A stretch of 64,000 nt of DNA from Nemertoderma westbladi (Eukaryota > Xenacoelomorpha > Nemertodermatida > Nemertodermatidae), in the NCBI GenBank assembly GCA_032718475.1, contig JAUCBJ010006864.1, forward strand, positions 1 through 64,000. Direction: 5' to 3'. The notes beneath the pieces are model-generated. The model was not told the origin of the DNA and searched no databases. It worked only from the letters and a program-made list of their open reading frames with translations. A program made the translations under genes and the position numbers. Below are positions 10,829 to 21,466 of this stretch, piece after piece (the stretch's first letter is position 1; each line of letters opens with the position of its first letter).

Positions 10829-11960
10829 ATGGCTGATGATCTCAAACGGTTGATACGTTCGAGAGGTGGGAAAAGATCGGCAGTGACGATCGCTATTCAC
10901 GACGCCGACGACATTGATCAGCTCACTAGAGAGGAGAAGCTCTCAAAGATCACAATCCTGAACTGTTACAGTGAGAAGTTAGACAGTATGGACGAAGACA
11001 TCTGGGGACTAATGGAGGAAAAAGAATGTGACAAAGACGCATCAGAAGCTGCTATCTACAAGGTTAGACTCACTAATTGTATAACTCGGTTACAGTTATC
11101 ACTATCTGTTACAGACTCGAACACATCAAATCCAGATAACATTAACTCAAGTACGGTTATACCAAGACCTACATTCAATAGTCAAGATTCTACAGTAACT
11201 TACGCTACTAGTAGTACTTATGCTCGTTCTGTGCTCCCAAAGCTGGATAGGCCCGTTTTTTCAGGTAATGTGCTTGATTTTTGTGGGTGGCGGGATTCTT
11301 TTCGAAGTGCAATTCATGACTCTGGTTTGCCTGATGTCCTTAAACTACAACATTTATTACAGTCATTAACTGGTGAAGCAAAATCAGTGGTTGTGGGACT
11401 TTCTGTTTCCAGTGAAAATTATACTGTAGCTATGGACCTTCTACAAGCACGTTACGGGTCACAAAGTCGCATTATACAAGCACATATAGAACAACTTAGA
11501 AACATAAGTAAAACATTCACAGGAGACTCACTAAATTTAAGACAGGTTTATAATACTTGCTTAGCACACATACGAGCATTAGAAGCACTGAATACGAAAC
11601 CAGATCAATACCAAATCACCGTAATTCCTGACATTATGAGTACACTACCATTCGATTTCGGCACACGTCTTTTAGAAAAATCAAACAATAACATAGATAA
11701 CCTTATGTGGCTCATGGACCAAATAGGCTTGCGCTTAGCTAGTGAGGAGGCGATGGGTGTGTTTTGTGGCAATAGTTCTTCGAATAATACTCAATCAGCA
11801 CAAAATTACAATTATCAACAAAAATCAACAATCAGACACACTCCAACAGCAGCCTCACTACCTATAGCAACCCAACATACATACCGTCACACACTACAAA
11901 ATAAAACTCAACAGTCTCTACCGAAACCGCAAATGGTAAGATGTATATTCTGTAAACATA
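10829..11960 (+). CDS. gag: BEL/Pao retrotransposon 1: gag, N-terminal part (cut by LINE insertion)
   Basis: The frame starts at ATG 10829 (MADDLKRLIRSRGGKRSA); a GTG-initiated extension from 10811 is less likely. The N-terminal helical region is followed by LPKLDRPVFSGNVLDFCGW and LLQSLTGEAKSVVVGL, the core of the DUF1759 gag family of BEL/Pao elements, which forms the particle that packages element RNA. The frame reaches the first zinc knuckle (MVRCIFCK) and is then broken by the LINE that begins at about 11961. It resumes in frame at 15833. The reading frame continues accidentally into the LINE 5' UTR to 12082; that tail is not gag. Confidence 0.8.
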
Positions 11961-12002
11961 TTCTGTTTTTATCCCTGAGTCAGACTACAGCCAGACAGCA
12001 CA

Positions 12003-15000
12003 ATGTCCCCGCTCTTAATCTCCACAGTTTTCATCGTTCTGGGTCGTTTCGTTGTGGCAGAACCATCCGATCCGCGGGGTAACCCTGCAACCCACCCAAT
12101 ACCCGTATTGGACTGGTTTGCGGAACACCCTGCCGCTACCGTTTCGAACTGCCGCGCCGAATCGACGGAGATGTGGTCGACGAGTGGATTTAGCCTCTAC
12201 TGCTCTCGTCGGGGAAGAAGATCTTGGGTCTCCTCTCCACGATCTAGAGGCCTAATCGCTAAACTCTGTCTACTGTCTCTGGCTGGGGATATTGAGACCA
12301 ACCCAGGACCCAGCAGGACGCGGGCCCCGAAGATCAACTGTCCCGTCTGTCAACGAGGAACAAACTCTCGGAGTAAGATCGTCCAATGCGAGAGTTGTGA
12401 CACATTTGTACATTTAAAATGTTACCGTAGGAAACGCAGTAATTTATTCTCCGCCAGAAACAACCTTGAACCAAGTTTTCTCTGCAATAGCTGTATTTTT
12501 ACCGAACTTCCCTTTCATGATACAATTTTAGAATCAGAAACCGACGATTCATTTCTCACATCGCCTCTGCAAACTCCAAGTGATGCTGAGAGTGAAACTT
12601 TTAATTTTTTTAAGAAAAAAGGTCTGCATTTTTTGCACTTAAACGCACGATCTCTGCTTCCAAAACTTTCCGAAATTCGTATTTTAATCAATAAATCCAA
12701 CCCAGCAGTTTTAACAATCTCTGAAACTTGGCTCGATGATAGTGTTTCTGATGGAGAAATTTATATTGATAATTACGTAGTTTTACGTAAGGATAGGGAC
12801 AGACACGGTGGTGGTGTCTGTACTTACATTCGATGTGATTTAGCTTTTAATCGTAGGGAAGATTTAGAGACTTGTGACGAAGTTTTACTGGTGGAACTTT
12901 TACTTCCTAAAACTAAACCTATTTTAATCGGTACTTTATATCGGCCCCCTAAACAATCAGATTTTTTGCAAAATTTTGAAAATACAATTTTATGTAATCT
13001 TAGGTCAGACTGTGAAATATATTTCTTAGGTGATTTTAATATCTGTTACCATCACAAAGCATCCCCCATCTGTAAACAGTACCAAAGTATTTTAAATTTG
13101 TTTGGTTTAAAACAAATTATTCGAGATTCTACCAGAATTACCAGTAAAACTTCTACTTTACTAGATCACATCCTTTGTAATAATACCGATATTATTTCTC
13201 AATCTGGGGTTTTACCTATAGGTCTAAGCGATCATTTTATAGTTTTTTGCACAAGAAAGACACAAAAATCTTTTTTCGGGGATCATAAAACAGTAACAGT
13301 TAGGTCTATGAAAAATTACAGCAAGGAACGCTTTTTAAGTTTGTTAGTTAATTCTGACTGGGAACCCTGTTTTAAGGCCGCTGACATTAACCTTGCGTAC
13401 ACTGTTTTTAAAGATATATTTTTAAAGGCACTTAATACTGTAGCACCAATTAAAGAAATTAGTCTTAAACAACGCACTGAGCCCTGGATGACCTCGGGTA
13501 TTCTTAGTAATATCAGAGAAAGAGATAACTATTTGTATAAATTTAGGAAATACCGTGTTTTAGCTGATTATAATAATTACTACAAATATAGAAACCTTTT
13601 CCAACGGGAAATAAAAAAAGCTAAATCTGAATATTTGTACAACAAAATAAGTGAGAATAAAGATAATCCTAAAAGTCTATGGTCTACCCTAAAATCTTTA
13701 GGTTATAAAAACCTTAAATCTAAATCGAATATTGTTCTGCAAGATAACGGTGAGCTGATTCATGATCATACTCTAGTTAGTAATTTATTTAATAATTATT
13801 TTACTAATGTTGCCTCTAATTTAGTTAAGAAATTACCGTTATCAAGTAATAAATATAGTATAGGGTCCGAAACTCTAAATAATTTTTATTTAGAAAAGTT
13901 ACAAAATTCAGAAAAGTTATTTTTAAAACCCGTTTCTGAGGATTTCGTTTTTAAAAATCTACTTAGCCTATCAGCCTCAAAAAGTACCGGTCTAGATCTA
14001 ATACCTGCCCGTTTTCTTAAGGATGGTGCTGAAGTACTTAAAGTGCCTATTACTTTTATTATTAATTACTCTATCGTAGATAATGTAGTACCAGACGAAC
14101 TGAAATTAGCTAAGGTTGTTCCTCTGTATAAAAAGAATAGTAAAGTAGAACCCTGTAATTACAGACCTGTTAGTATCTTAAGTATTGTATCTAAAATTCT
14201 AGAACGTTCTGTTTTTCTACAGCTGGAGGCACATCTTAGTAGGCTAAATCTGATCTATGAACTTCAGTCCGGTTTTCGTAAATCATATTCTACAGACACC
14301 TGTCTTATTAACTTAACTGATACAATTAGATGTAATAACGCAAAGGGTTTATATACTGGTATGGTAATGTTGGACCTACAAAAGGCTTTCGATACTGTAG
14401 ATCACGAAATTCTGCTTGGTAAGTTAGGCCTGATGGGTGTAGGTTCTATAGACTGGTTCAAGTCCTACCTGTCAGACAGAGGTCAAACTGTAGTCATTAG
14501 CAAATCGCTGTCTACTGTACAAGAGATTACCTGTGGTGTACCGCAAGGTAGTATATTAGGTCCTCTGCTTTTTGTATGCTATGTAAATGATATGATAAGT
14601 AGTATAGATCCCGATTTTAAACTCATTTTATATGCCGACGACAGTGCTCTTATTTTCTCTCATAAAGATCCTATCCATATTTCCCAAAAGTTAAGTGCAG
14701 TTCTAGAATCCTGTAATGAGTGGTTGGTTGATAATAAGCTATCCATTCACTACGGTAAAACTGAAAGTATTTTGTTTGGTTCCAAAAGAAAGTTAAAGAA
14801 GGTAACTAAGTTTGAAGTCACTAGTAATGGACATAAGATTGAAAATAAAAAGGAAGTTAAATATTTAGGCGCCACATTGGATAACTGCTTATCAGGAGAA
14901 AGTACAGTGAAAAATATTTTCTCGAAAGTTAACAGTAGGCTTAGGTTTCTATACAGAAATAAAAATAGTTTGAACACCGACTCCCGCAAGTTACTTTGCT

Positions 15001-15500
15001 CTTCTTTAATACAGTGTCACATGGACTATGCGTGCTCTTCTTGGTATGAAGGCTTAACCAAACAGCTTAAATGTAAATTACAAGTAGCTCAGAATAAAGT
15101 AGTACGATTTATTAAAGACTACAAACCTAGGCACCACCTAACTCCAGATGACTTTTCTGAATCTGGACTACTTAACTTAGATAGTAGAGTTAAGCAGCTA
15201 CGCCTTAACCATGTGCATAAAGTGTATAATGGTAAATGTCCCAATTACCTAAAACAAAAATTCAACAGAGTACGCGATACACACTCTTACAGTACCAGAG
15301 CTAGTGCTTCAAACTTCTACCTCCCGAATTGTAAATCCTTTGAATCTGATACTTTCTTTTTTAACGGCATAAAAAATTGGAACGCTCTGCCTAATGAAAT
15401 TAAAAACCTAAATAATCAACATTCTTTTAAATCTGCAGTTAAATCTCATCTCCGTGTGCAATGTAAAAATAGGTACAATAGTCCTACAGTAAGTTATTAG
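12003..15500 (+). CDS. LINE protein: 2A peptide, PHD-type zinc finger, AP-endonuclease, reverse transcriptase
   Basis: This is 1,165 codons without a stop. Residues 1-20 are hydrophobic. Residues 88-103 ([16 protein letters not shown]) are a canonical 2A ribosome-skipping sequence, predicted to separate the chain between G102 and P103. Residues 113-164 form a PHD-like Cys4-His-Cys3 finger (C113, C116, C129, C132, H137, C140, C161, C164). The endonuclease runs from about 209 ([36 protein letters not shown]). The reverse transcriptase includes [25 protein letters not shown] and YADD at 877-880. A C-terminal tail follows ([15 protein letters not shown]). The domain order fits the CR1/L2 group. 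The product nicks target DNA and copies its own RNA. All catalytic motifs seen are intact, so the copy may be active. Confidence 0.92.
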   Translation: MSPLLISTVFIVLGRFVVAEPSDPRGNPATHPIPVLDWFAEHPAATVSNCRAESTEMWSTSGFSLYCSRRGRRSWVSSPRSRGLIAKLCLLSLAGDIETNPGPSRTRAPKINCPVCQRGTNSRSKIVQCESCDTFVHLKCYRRKRSNLFSARNNLEPSFLCNSCIFTELPFHDTILESETDDSFLTSPLQTPSDAESETFNFFKKKGLHFLHLNARSLLPKLSEIRILINKSNPAVLTISETWLDDSVSDGEIYIDNYVVLRKDRDRHGGGVCTYIRCDLAFNRREDLETCDEVLLVELLLPKTKPILIGTLYRPPKQSDFLQNFENTILCNLRSDCEIYFLGDFNICYHHKASPICKQYQSILNLFGLKQIIRDSTRITSKTSTLLDHILCNNTDIISQSGVLPIGLSDHFIVFCTRKTQKSFFGDHKTVTVRSMKNYSKERFLSLLVNSDWEPCFKAADINLAYTVFKDIFLKALNTVAPIKEISLKQRTEPWMTSGILSNIRERDNYLYKFRKYRVLADYNNYYKYRNLFQREIKKAKSEYLYNKISENKDNPKSLWSTLKSLGYKNLKSKSNIVLQDNGELIHDHTLVSNLFNNYFTNVASNLVKKLPLSSNKYSIGSETLNNFYLEKLQNSEKLFLKPVSEDFVFKNLLSLSASKSTGLDLIPARFLKDGAEVLKVPITFIINYSIVDNVVPDELKLAKVVPLYKKNSKVEPCNYRPVSILSIVSKILERSVFLQLEAHLSRLNLIYELQSGFRKSYSTDTCLINLTDTIRCNNAKGLYTGMVMLDLQKAFDTVDHEILLGKLGLMGVGSIDWFKSYLSDRGQTVVISKSLSTVQEITCGVPQGSILGPLLFVCYVNDMISSIDPDFKLILYADDSALIFSHKDPIHISQKLSAVLESCNEWLVDNKLSIHYGKTESILFGSKRKLKKVTKFEVTSNGHKIENKKEVKYLGATLDNCLSGESTVKNIFSKVNSRLRFLYRNKNSLNTDSRKLLCSSLIQCHMDYACSSWYEGLTKQLKCKLQVAQNKVVRFIKDYKPRHHLTPDDFSESGLLNLDSRVKQLRLNHVHKVYNGKCPNYLKQKFNRVRDTHSYSTRASASNFYLPNCKSFESDTFFFNGIKNWNALPNEIKNLNNQHSFKSAVKSHLRVQCKNRYNSPTVSY
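12264..12311 (+). other. 2A ribosome-skipping sequence
   Basis: Codons 88-103 of the LINE protein encode a hydrophobic run followed by GDIETNPGP, matching the D(V/I)ExNPGP consensus that makes the ribosome skip one peptide bond. The upstream product would be a 102-residue peptide. The downstream product begins with Pro103 and carries the zinc finger, endonuclease and reverse transcriptase. Confidence 0.9.
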
Positions 15501-15828
15501 TTTATTAATTATTTACAATTTATACTGTAATTACGTTTTATAATAAATTGTTCTGTACATTACATCTTTATCGTTGAGTCGGGCATTGTCACGCTCTCGG
15601 TAAAGTTGTACATGTACGTAGTGTAATTACGTTTTATATTGGTTTTAGGTTAGCGTAGTGTAATATTGTATTTGTAACCAAGTAACATAAAGGACCCCCT
15701 TGGAAATAAGCTTCAAAGCTTTAGGGGTAATCCTATATGTTATGTTGGACAATACCTTTATACCGGTACATTGTTTGGTGTATTTGTTATTGTTTTTACA
15801 TAATGTATAAATAAATCTATCTATCTAT

Positions 15829-18345
15829 AACAACATCATTATTCTGTAAATTGTCAAACAATACACGATACTTCACAAAGGAAAGCAATATTAGACAGGA
15901 AAGCATTATGTTATAATTGCTTTGGTTCAGGACATCTTGCTAGAGATTGTACACGAATTAAGCCGTGCTATAACTGTAAGAGAACTGGTCACCATCAATC
16001 AATTTGTACAAGAGTACAACGTGGTCCAAGTGTCCAACAACCAAAAGGTCAAGGTAGTAGTAGTCATAGTATGTTGGTTGGCACAAATCAGATAACCGTT
16101 AAGGGTGATCCAGAGTTTAATGATATAAATGATTCAACAGGTTCAACAACATTGACAGTTCAAGTCGCCAGCTTGGATATAACAGTTAGTGGTATACTTC
16201 AAACGGCTGTAGTCAACTGTCAACCGGTTCACAATACAACAACTTCATTTCAGGTAAACACATTTCTTGATCCTGGTAGTGAAAGATCATTCATTGTTCG
16301 GGAGACGGTACTGAAATATAAATTACCTATAGTAGGGAAGCAAGTCATTAACATTAACAGTTTCCAAGGTCATGAAGGTAAAGAGAGAGATATTCAGTCT
16401 CTAGATATTGCGCAAATTACATTAATACTACGCAACAGCACAATTTTGGTTGTACAAGCATTAGTTGTAGGGGAAATTTGTAAACCATTACAAAGTAAGT
16501 TGTCAGCTGAATCTCTTCAGAACCGTATTGGTTCATGTTTTCACTCACTCGGTCTTTCTGACTGTTCATTGGCTAACCCAGACAAGGATCAAAGACACGA
16601 CTTTAGTGTAAATCTATTAATCGGTTCAGACTTCTATTGGGACATTGTAACAGGAAAAACATTCCGTATTTCAGGTACAGGTTTGGTCGCCCTTGACTCG
16701 GGTGTTGGTTGGCTACTTTCTGGGAAAGTGCAACGAAGTTACGAGTTCTCAAATTATGACAACAATTTGCAAGACAACACGTGTATGCTAATCAGTTCCA
16801 CTTGTCAGATAGACCAGATTGACAAACTTGACACTGAAGCTGAAAACGACAATTTTCAAGACATACTCAAAGGCTTTTGGGCAGTAGAAAGTTTGGGTAA
16901 CGAGCAAATGGAAAGTGACGACACGTTTAAACCAGTTCTAAACATAAAGTTTAAAAGCAACGGACATTATTCTGTAAGTTTGCCTTGGAAATTAAATCCG
17001 ACAAATTTGACTGACCATTATTCATTGTGTTATAAACAATTATACTCTTTAATCCGCCGTTTACAAAAAACTGGTTTGCTTGAAAAATACGACAGTGTAA
17101 TCCGGGATCATATAGCAAAGGGGTATATTGAACCAGTAAGTTGTGATCAAACGGGTTCAGTAATTCATTACATTCCCCATCATGGTGTAGTACGGGAGGA
17201 ACGGGAATCCACTAAGCTTAGGGTGGTATTCAATGCCTCAGCACGCGCACATTGCAAAGATATGTCATTAAATGAATGCCTTTTAAAAGGACCAAATCTC
17301 ATCCCACATTTATTAGATGTGTTACGAGGTTTTAGGGATAAACGAATAGCTATAACAGCAGATATTGAACAGGCATCCTTACAATGCGAAATTAATCATT
17401 CTGACAGGGATTGCCTTAGATTTCTGTGGGTACCATCACTAGATAATATCAATATAGATAATTTAGTTATTCAAGGGTACAGGTACACACGAGCTCTGTT
17501 TGGATTGATATGCTCACCAAATATACTTGCAGAAACTTTATTTCATCATCTAGAATTGGAAAAGAAGAAAACTGTAACGCAGTCTCAACTGGTTACTATC
17601 AAGAAGTTACAGAAGTTGTATGTAGACGACTTAGGAACAGGAGTAGATACCGTAGAGGAAGGAGTACAATTCATGAAAGAGGCCTGCTCAATCATGAAAT
17701 CAGGTGGATTTAACATACGTAGATGGGTTTCTAACTCATTACAATTACAGACAGAATTTGACAAAGAAACACTCAACAAATGTAACCAAGTTTTGGACAT
17801 AACAAAATTTCAGGAGGAAGATCAGACATACGCAAAGTCTTCTCTGTACCTGCCGCTGGTTCAACCAGCCCAGGTGAAACGAATCTTAGGACAATGCTGG
17901 CATGTGGAAAAAGACACATTCGGGTTTGACGTAACGTCAGTATACGACTATGTAAAATTGTTACCCAAAAATAAAAGGGCAGTGTTACAGTTATCAGCAC
18001 GCCTATATGACCCATTGGGCGCTCTGATACCATTCACAAGCCAAATGAAAGCCGAATTCCAAACATTATGTAAAACAACAAAAAATTGGAATGAACCACT
18101 TTCGTTGGCTTTAACTGAAAATGGCAAAGATGGGTTGACAGTTTATTATCCCTCAATAAAGTTTCATTTCCGAGATGCGTGTTTAACAAAACAAATACTA
18201 TTAAAGATTTTGAATTGCATGGTTTTTCAGATGCCAGCAAGTCAATTTATGCAGGAGTGCTTTACGTTCGGACAGTGTACACTGATATGTCAACCACAGT
18301 ATCCTTTTTAATTGCTAAGTCAAAGGTGTGTCCACAACCATGTTG
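15829..18345 (+). pseudogene. pol: BEL/Pao retrotransposon 1: gag end, protease, reverse transcriptase, partial RNase H (truncated)
   Basis: After the LINE, the BEL frame continues at about 15833 with two further zinc knuckles (CYNCFGSGHLARDC, CYNCKRTGHHQSIC), then an aspartic protease of DUF1758 type (FLDPGSERSFI; the usual form is LDSGS). The Pao-type reverse transcriptase has LRVVFNASA, TADIEQASLQ, YRYTRALFGLICSP and LYVDDLGTG (Tyr517 counted from the Met at 16071). The uninterrupted frame from 16071 ends at 18311, but a 1-base shift near 18200 puts the RNase H start (HGFSDASKSIYAGVLY) in another frame. Similarity ends near 18345. Integrase and 3' LTR are absent, so the copy is dead. Confidence 0.85.
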
Positions 18346-18389
18346 ACTTGCGGTGTGATGCGGTGTGTTGCGTAGTTGAATTGCGTTGC

Positions 18390-18823
18390 GTTAATAGTTT
18401 TACGTTCTTGTAATCAAAGCCATCTGATGTTTCTGATGTTTAGGTCAAAGTCTGAAACTTCCAACACAGAAGTACAGAAGAATTTCCAAGCAGTTCTCTC
18501 GCTCAGAAAGGTAAACAAAGACCGTAATGCATTGCGCGGTTTTCCGTAGGCCTCTGTACAAGATAAAATGAAAATCGCTCTGATTGGCTGAGCGAGCTGA
18601 ACAAAGAGATGTTCCACGTTTACAGTAAATCAGCTGACAGATTTCGTCATCTGAGTTCCAGTCCTTTAGAGTATTAGGCGCATTGCGGCAGAAAATGGCT
18701 TGTTATGTCCGCTAAAACACCCACACGGTACATTGCGGAGAAAATGGCTTGTTATGTCCGCTAAAACACCTACACGGTATATTGCGGAGAAAATGACTGG
18801 TTATATCCGCAAAAGCTTTTACA
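18390..18823 (-). mobile_element. Solo LTR related to the BEL element at 43-57 kb
   Basis: On the minus strand this starts TGTAAAAGCTTTTGCGGATA and continues through TCAGCTGATTTACTG, GTTCAGCTCGCTCAGCCAATCAGAGCGATT, GCGCAATGCATTACGG and TTTCAGACTTTG. This is the same order of blocks as in the LTRs at 43340 and 56456, but clearly diverged. Near its start it holds three tandem copies of a 49-50-bp unit (18681, 18731, 18780) not seen in that number in the other LTRs. No internal element sequence is attached, and its orientation is opposite to the BEL pol beside it. Confidence 0.7.
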
Positions 18824-19012
18824 ATAAATCATAATTGTAAATTGTAATAATTGTATTGTAAATATGGAGGTAGCAGCAAACAGGCAGCTGAACAAGGTAA
18901 CCAAACGTCGCTTTCAAGTATTTTTTCAGTAAATCAGTTACCACTTAATATTTGATCGTCTGATGGCAAGCATCACCATCATCGCTCATATTAATATCCA
19001 TTGGCAAGCATT

Positions 19013-19436
19013 CACCCCTATTAATGTTTGTGCCCCTGATTAATGTGAACCCCTCATTAATGATTGTGTCCCTCATTAATGTTTGTGTCCCAGATTTATT
19101 TTAGTGTCTATGATTACTGTTTTACTCCCTCATTAATGTTTGTGTCCCTCATTAATGTTTGTGTCCCTCATTAATATTTGTCTCCCTGATTACTGTGTGT
19201 CCCTCATTAAAGATTGTATCCCTCGTTGATGTTTGTGCCCCTTATTAATGTAAGTCCCTCATTAATGTGTGTCCCTCATTAATGTTTGTGTCCCTTACCA
19301 ATGTGTGTCCCTGATTAATGTGTGTCCCTCATTAATGTTTGTGTCCCTCATTAATGTGTGTCCCTCATTAATGTTTGTGTCCCTCATTAATGTGTGTCCC
19401 TCATTAATGTTTGTGTCCCTCGTTAATATTTGTGCC
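19013..19436. repeat. 19-bp minisatellite, array 2 (inverted relative to array 1)
   Basis: Units of TTAATGTTTGTGTCCCTCA and TTAATGTGTGTCCCTCA, the reverse complement of array 1, more diverged at the left side. About 22 units. The short open frame with repeated 'SLINVC' peptides is a by-product. Confidence 0.85.
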
Positions 19437-19457
19437 GGTAATGGTGAAAAATATCTA

Positions 19458-19597
19458 TAATTATTTACCTGTTATTTTGTTGTTTTTCCGGTTGTTTTAA
19501 CCCAAGGAGTAGGAACTAGCCGAGGCGCAGCCGAGGCTTTCCTACTCCGAGGGTTTAAAACAACCGGAAAAACAACAAAATAACAGGTAAATAATTA
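19458..19597. repeat. 140-bp near-perfect palindrome (foldback)
   Basis: The left arm 19458-19503 is the reverse complement of 19551-19597 with one extra base. An inner hairpin pairs GGAGTAGGAA (19506) with TTCCTACTCC (19539). The centre has GCCGAGGCGCAGCCGAGGC. It would form a very stable cruciform or hairpin. It is probably a small foldback element. Confidence 0.75.
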
Positions 19598-20530
19598 AGT
19601 TGTTACATAACCTATTGAATTAAATATTTACTAATTACACAACTATTTTATAATAATTGCATTATTATAAACTTTTCAAGGTTGATTATTATAATATTAA
19701 GCAATGTATAAATTATTTCAAACAAAATTTTTCTAATATAAAACTGCACCACTGTTGGCTGTGCCCATGCCCAATACTATAACATTTCTAAAAGGGCATA
19801 GTTTTGGGGAGAGGATATAAAAAAGGGGCATGGTATTTTTGGGGGAAAAATAAAAACAAATAATATTATTTATTTTTACCGATTTAGGTGAGTGGCTTGG
19901 AAACATGCAATATGAAATTCAGAAAGAAAAACTGAACTTAGTAATAATTTCATAATTATTAGTAAACTTTTACTGACCGCTGGCTTCGTTTGACCTCTTT
20001 TCAGAGGTCCATGCTTTTCAAAAGGCCAGTCCACCGGGGAGTACAGTTTACATCCGCAAAAGTGATAAAAACTATATTCTCCAAAACTACCGCACTACCG
20101 GTACGAATTTTACCTAATCTCGAAAGCTTTAATCCGATCTCAAATCCTGTCTTGTTCAAATTATTTAATTCGTCCATTTTAAGTTGCTTCCACGAATGCC
20201 GATTATTTAAATTGTAATATTTTAACATGACCAACCTTTTAAAATTTCTTTATGTAGTAGTGACACTCACCCTCATTTGAATCTTATCATATTTATTATA
20301 ACAGTAAATTGACAAGATTAGTTCCATAGTTACTATTTGAATCAATCGATTAGAGAACCCCCCCCCCCCCCCCCCCTGCCCCTACAGTATTTATCTCCCC
20401 GGTAGTTAGCGTTTCTAGCCTTGCTATTACCTGTCCAAAGTCCAACCCAGGGCTCCCACCGGTGCTCAACAAAATAAAAACACAGCGAGGTCGAAATAAC
20501 GCAATGTATAGCCCTGGCCAACCAAACTTA
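19598..20530. other. Intergenic sequence with a C-run, no gene assigned
   Basis: AT-rich DNA. On the minus strand, 20234-20001 reads as 77 codons with a plausible composition (NRHSWKQLKMDELNNLNK) but no recognisable domain; it could be an exon fragment or chance. A C-run of about 20 bases lies at 20357-20376. Confidence 0.3.
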
Positions 20531-21159
20531 GGCATCGGTACACCTTGTGCACACCCCCCTCAATTTCTTTACTAGCTATGTTTAAGCAGGTTTTTGCCTT
20601 TATTAATGTTCTAGAAATTATTAATGTTCTAGAAAATATATTGAAAATATATATATTTCAAAGAAAATATATTGAATTATTATGATAGCTAGTATATTTT
20701 TAACTAGCTAGTGTTTTTGTAAAAATAGGTAAAAACTTTCAGATTTTTTATATGAAATAATGTTCCAGAACGCAATCTACATTGTGGAAAAATTTATTTT
20801 TTTCATGGTAGCTAGTATTTTTTTAAATAGTAGCTATTTTGTAAAAATAGATTAAAATAAATTTTATTATTATCCTCTCTGTTGCAATATATTAACAGTA
20901 TTCGAGAATACTAGCTACTTTGATCTTAATTTTACTTTTTTGCCAATTTCTGCAGCATATAAGGCCTATCATCGACTAGGAAATATTAAAAAAGAAATTT
21001 TTGAAACACTAGCTAGTCCAAAAGTACTAGCTACCACAGAATGTCAAATATACTTTTTGTATGTCAATTATGTTCTAGAGCATAATTCAACAAAATATTG
21101 TTTTAAAAGATAGCTATTAAAAAAATTGTGGGGGGTGTGCACAAGGTGTACCGATGCCC
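20531..21159. mobile_element. Terminal-inverted-repeat element (about 630 bp, non-autonomous)
   Basis: GGCATCGGTACACCTTGTGC(ACACCCCC) at 20531-20558 is exactly inverted at 21130-21159 (ending CACAAGGTGTACCGATGCC). The interior is AT-rich, with repeated ACTAGCTA and GTTCTAGA-type words and no frame. Similar words occur at 23770-24060, suggesting a related copy. A target duplication could not be fixed with certainty. Confidence 0.65.
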
Positions 21160-21466
21160 AACGTTATTCTTTCACTCCGTGACACTAAACCCTTGATTAC
21201 ATATAAAAATTTAATTGTGGTAATAAGATATTTATATTTGCAAAAAATTACCAAGAAAGGCAACATAACGCCGAAACTTACACGCTAATTTAAAATTTAC
21301 TTTAAAATAAGTTTACTTATTTTACTATATTTTCTTGCGGGGTTTACTTTAAAAGTTTTTGAAATTAATTTCCTTTTAAAATTAACTTATTTTTTCATTT
21401 AAAATTAAAATTTACAATTTGCAATTTCTGTACAATTCAAGTTCCATTTAGCAACGTTAGTCTCTT
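21160..21466. other. 3' flank of the recombinase gene
   Basis: AT-rich DNA with several TTTAAAATT direct repeats. No element or terminator-like motif could be fixed. Confidence 0.3.

Larger units (their letters stand above)
11961..15828 (+). mobile_element. Full-length CR1-like LINE with 2A motif, inserted in BEL gag
   Basis: The element interrupts the first zinc knuckle of the BEL gag. A 4-bp AACA at 11957-11960 and 15829-15832 fits a target duplication; removing one copy plus the LINE restores both frame and CX2CX3HX4C spacing. It has a short 5' UTR (about 42 bases), one long frame (12003-15500), a 3' UTR of about 330 bases and an AATAAATCTATCTATCTATA 3' tail. The undamaged frame implies recent insertion. 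Confidence 0.8.

Noticed and set aside
10829-12082. The whole 10811-12082 frame as gag
   Set aside because: The last 40 codons lie in the 5' UTR and start of the inserted LINE; the gag frame really continues at 15833.
20001-20234. Small minus-strand gene (77 codons)
   Set aside because: Protein-like composition but no domain, second copy or splice evidence; recorded only in the intergenic note.
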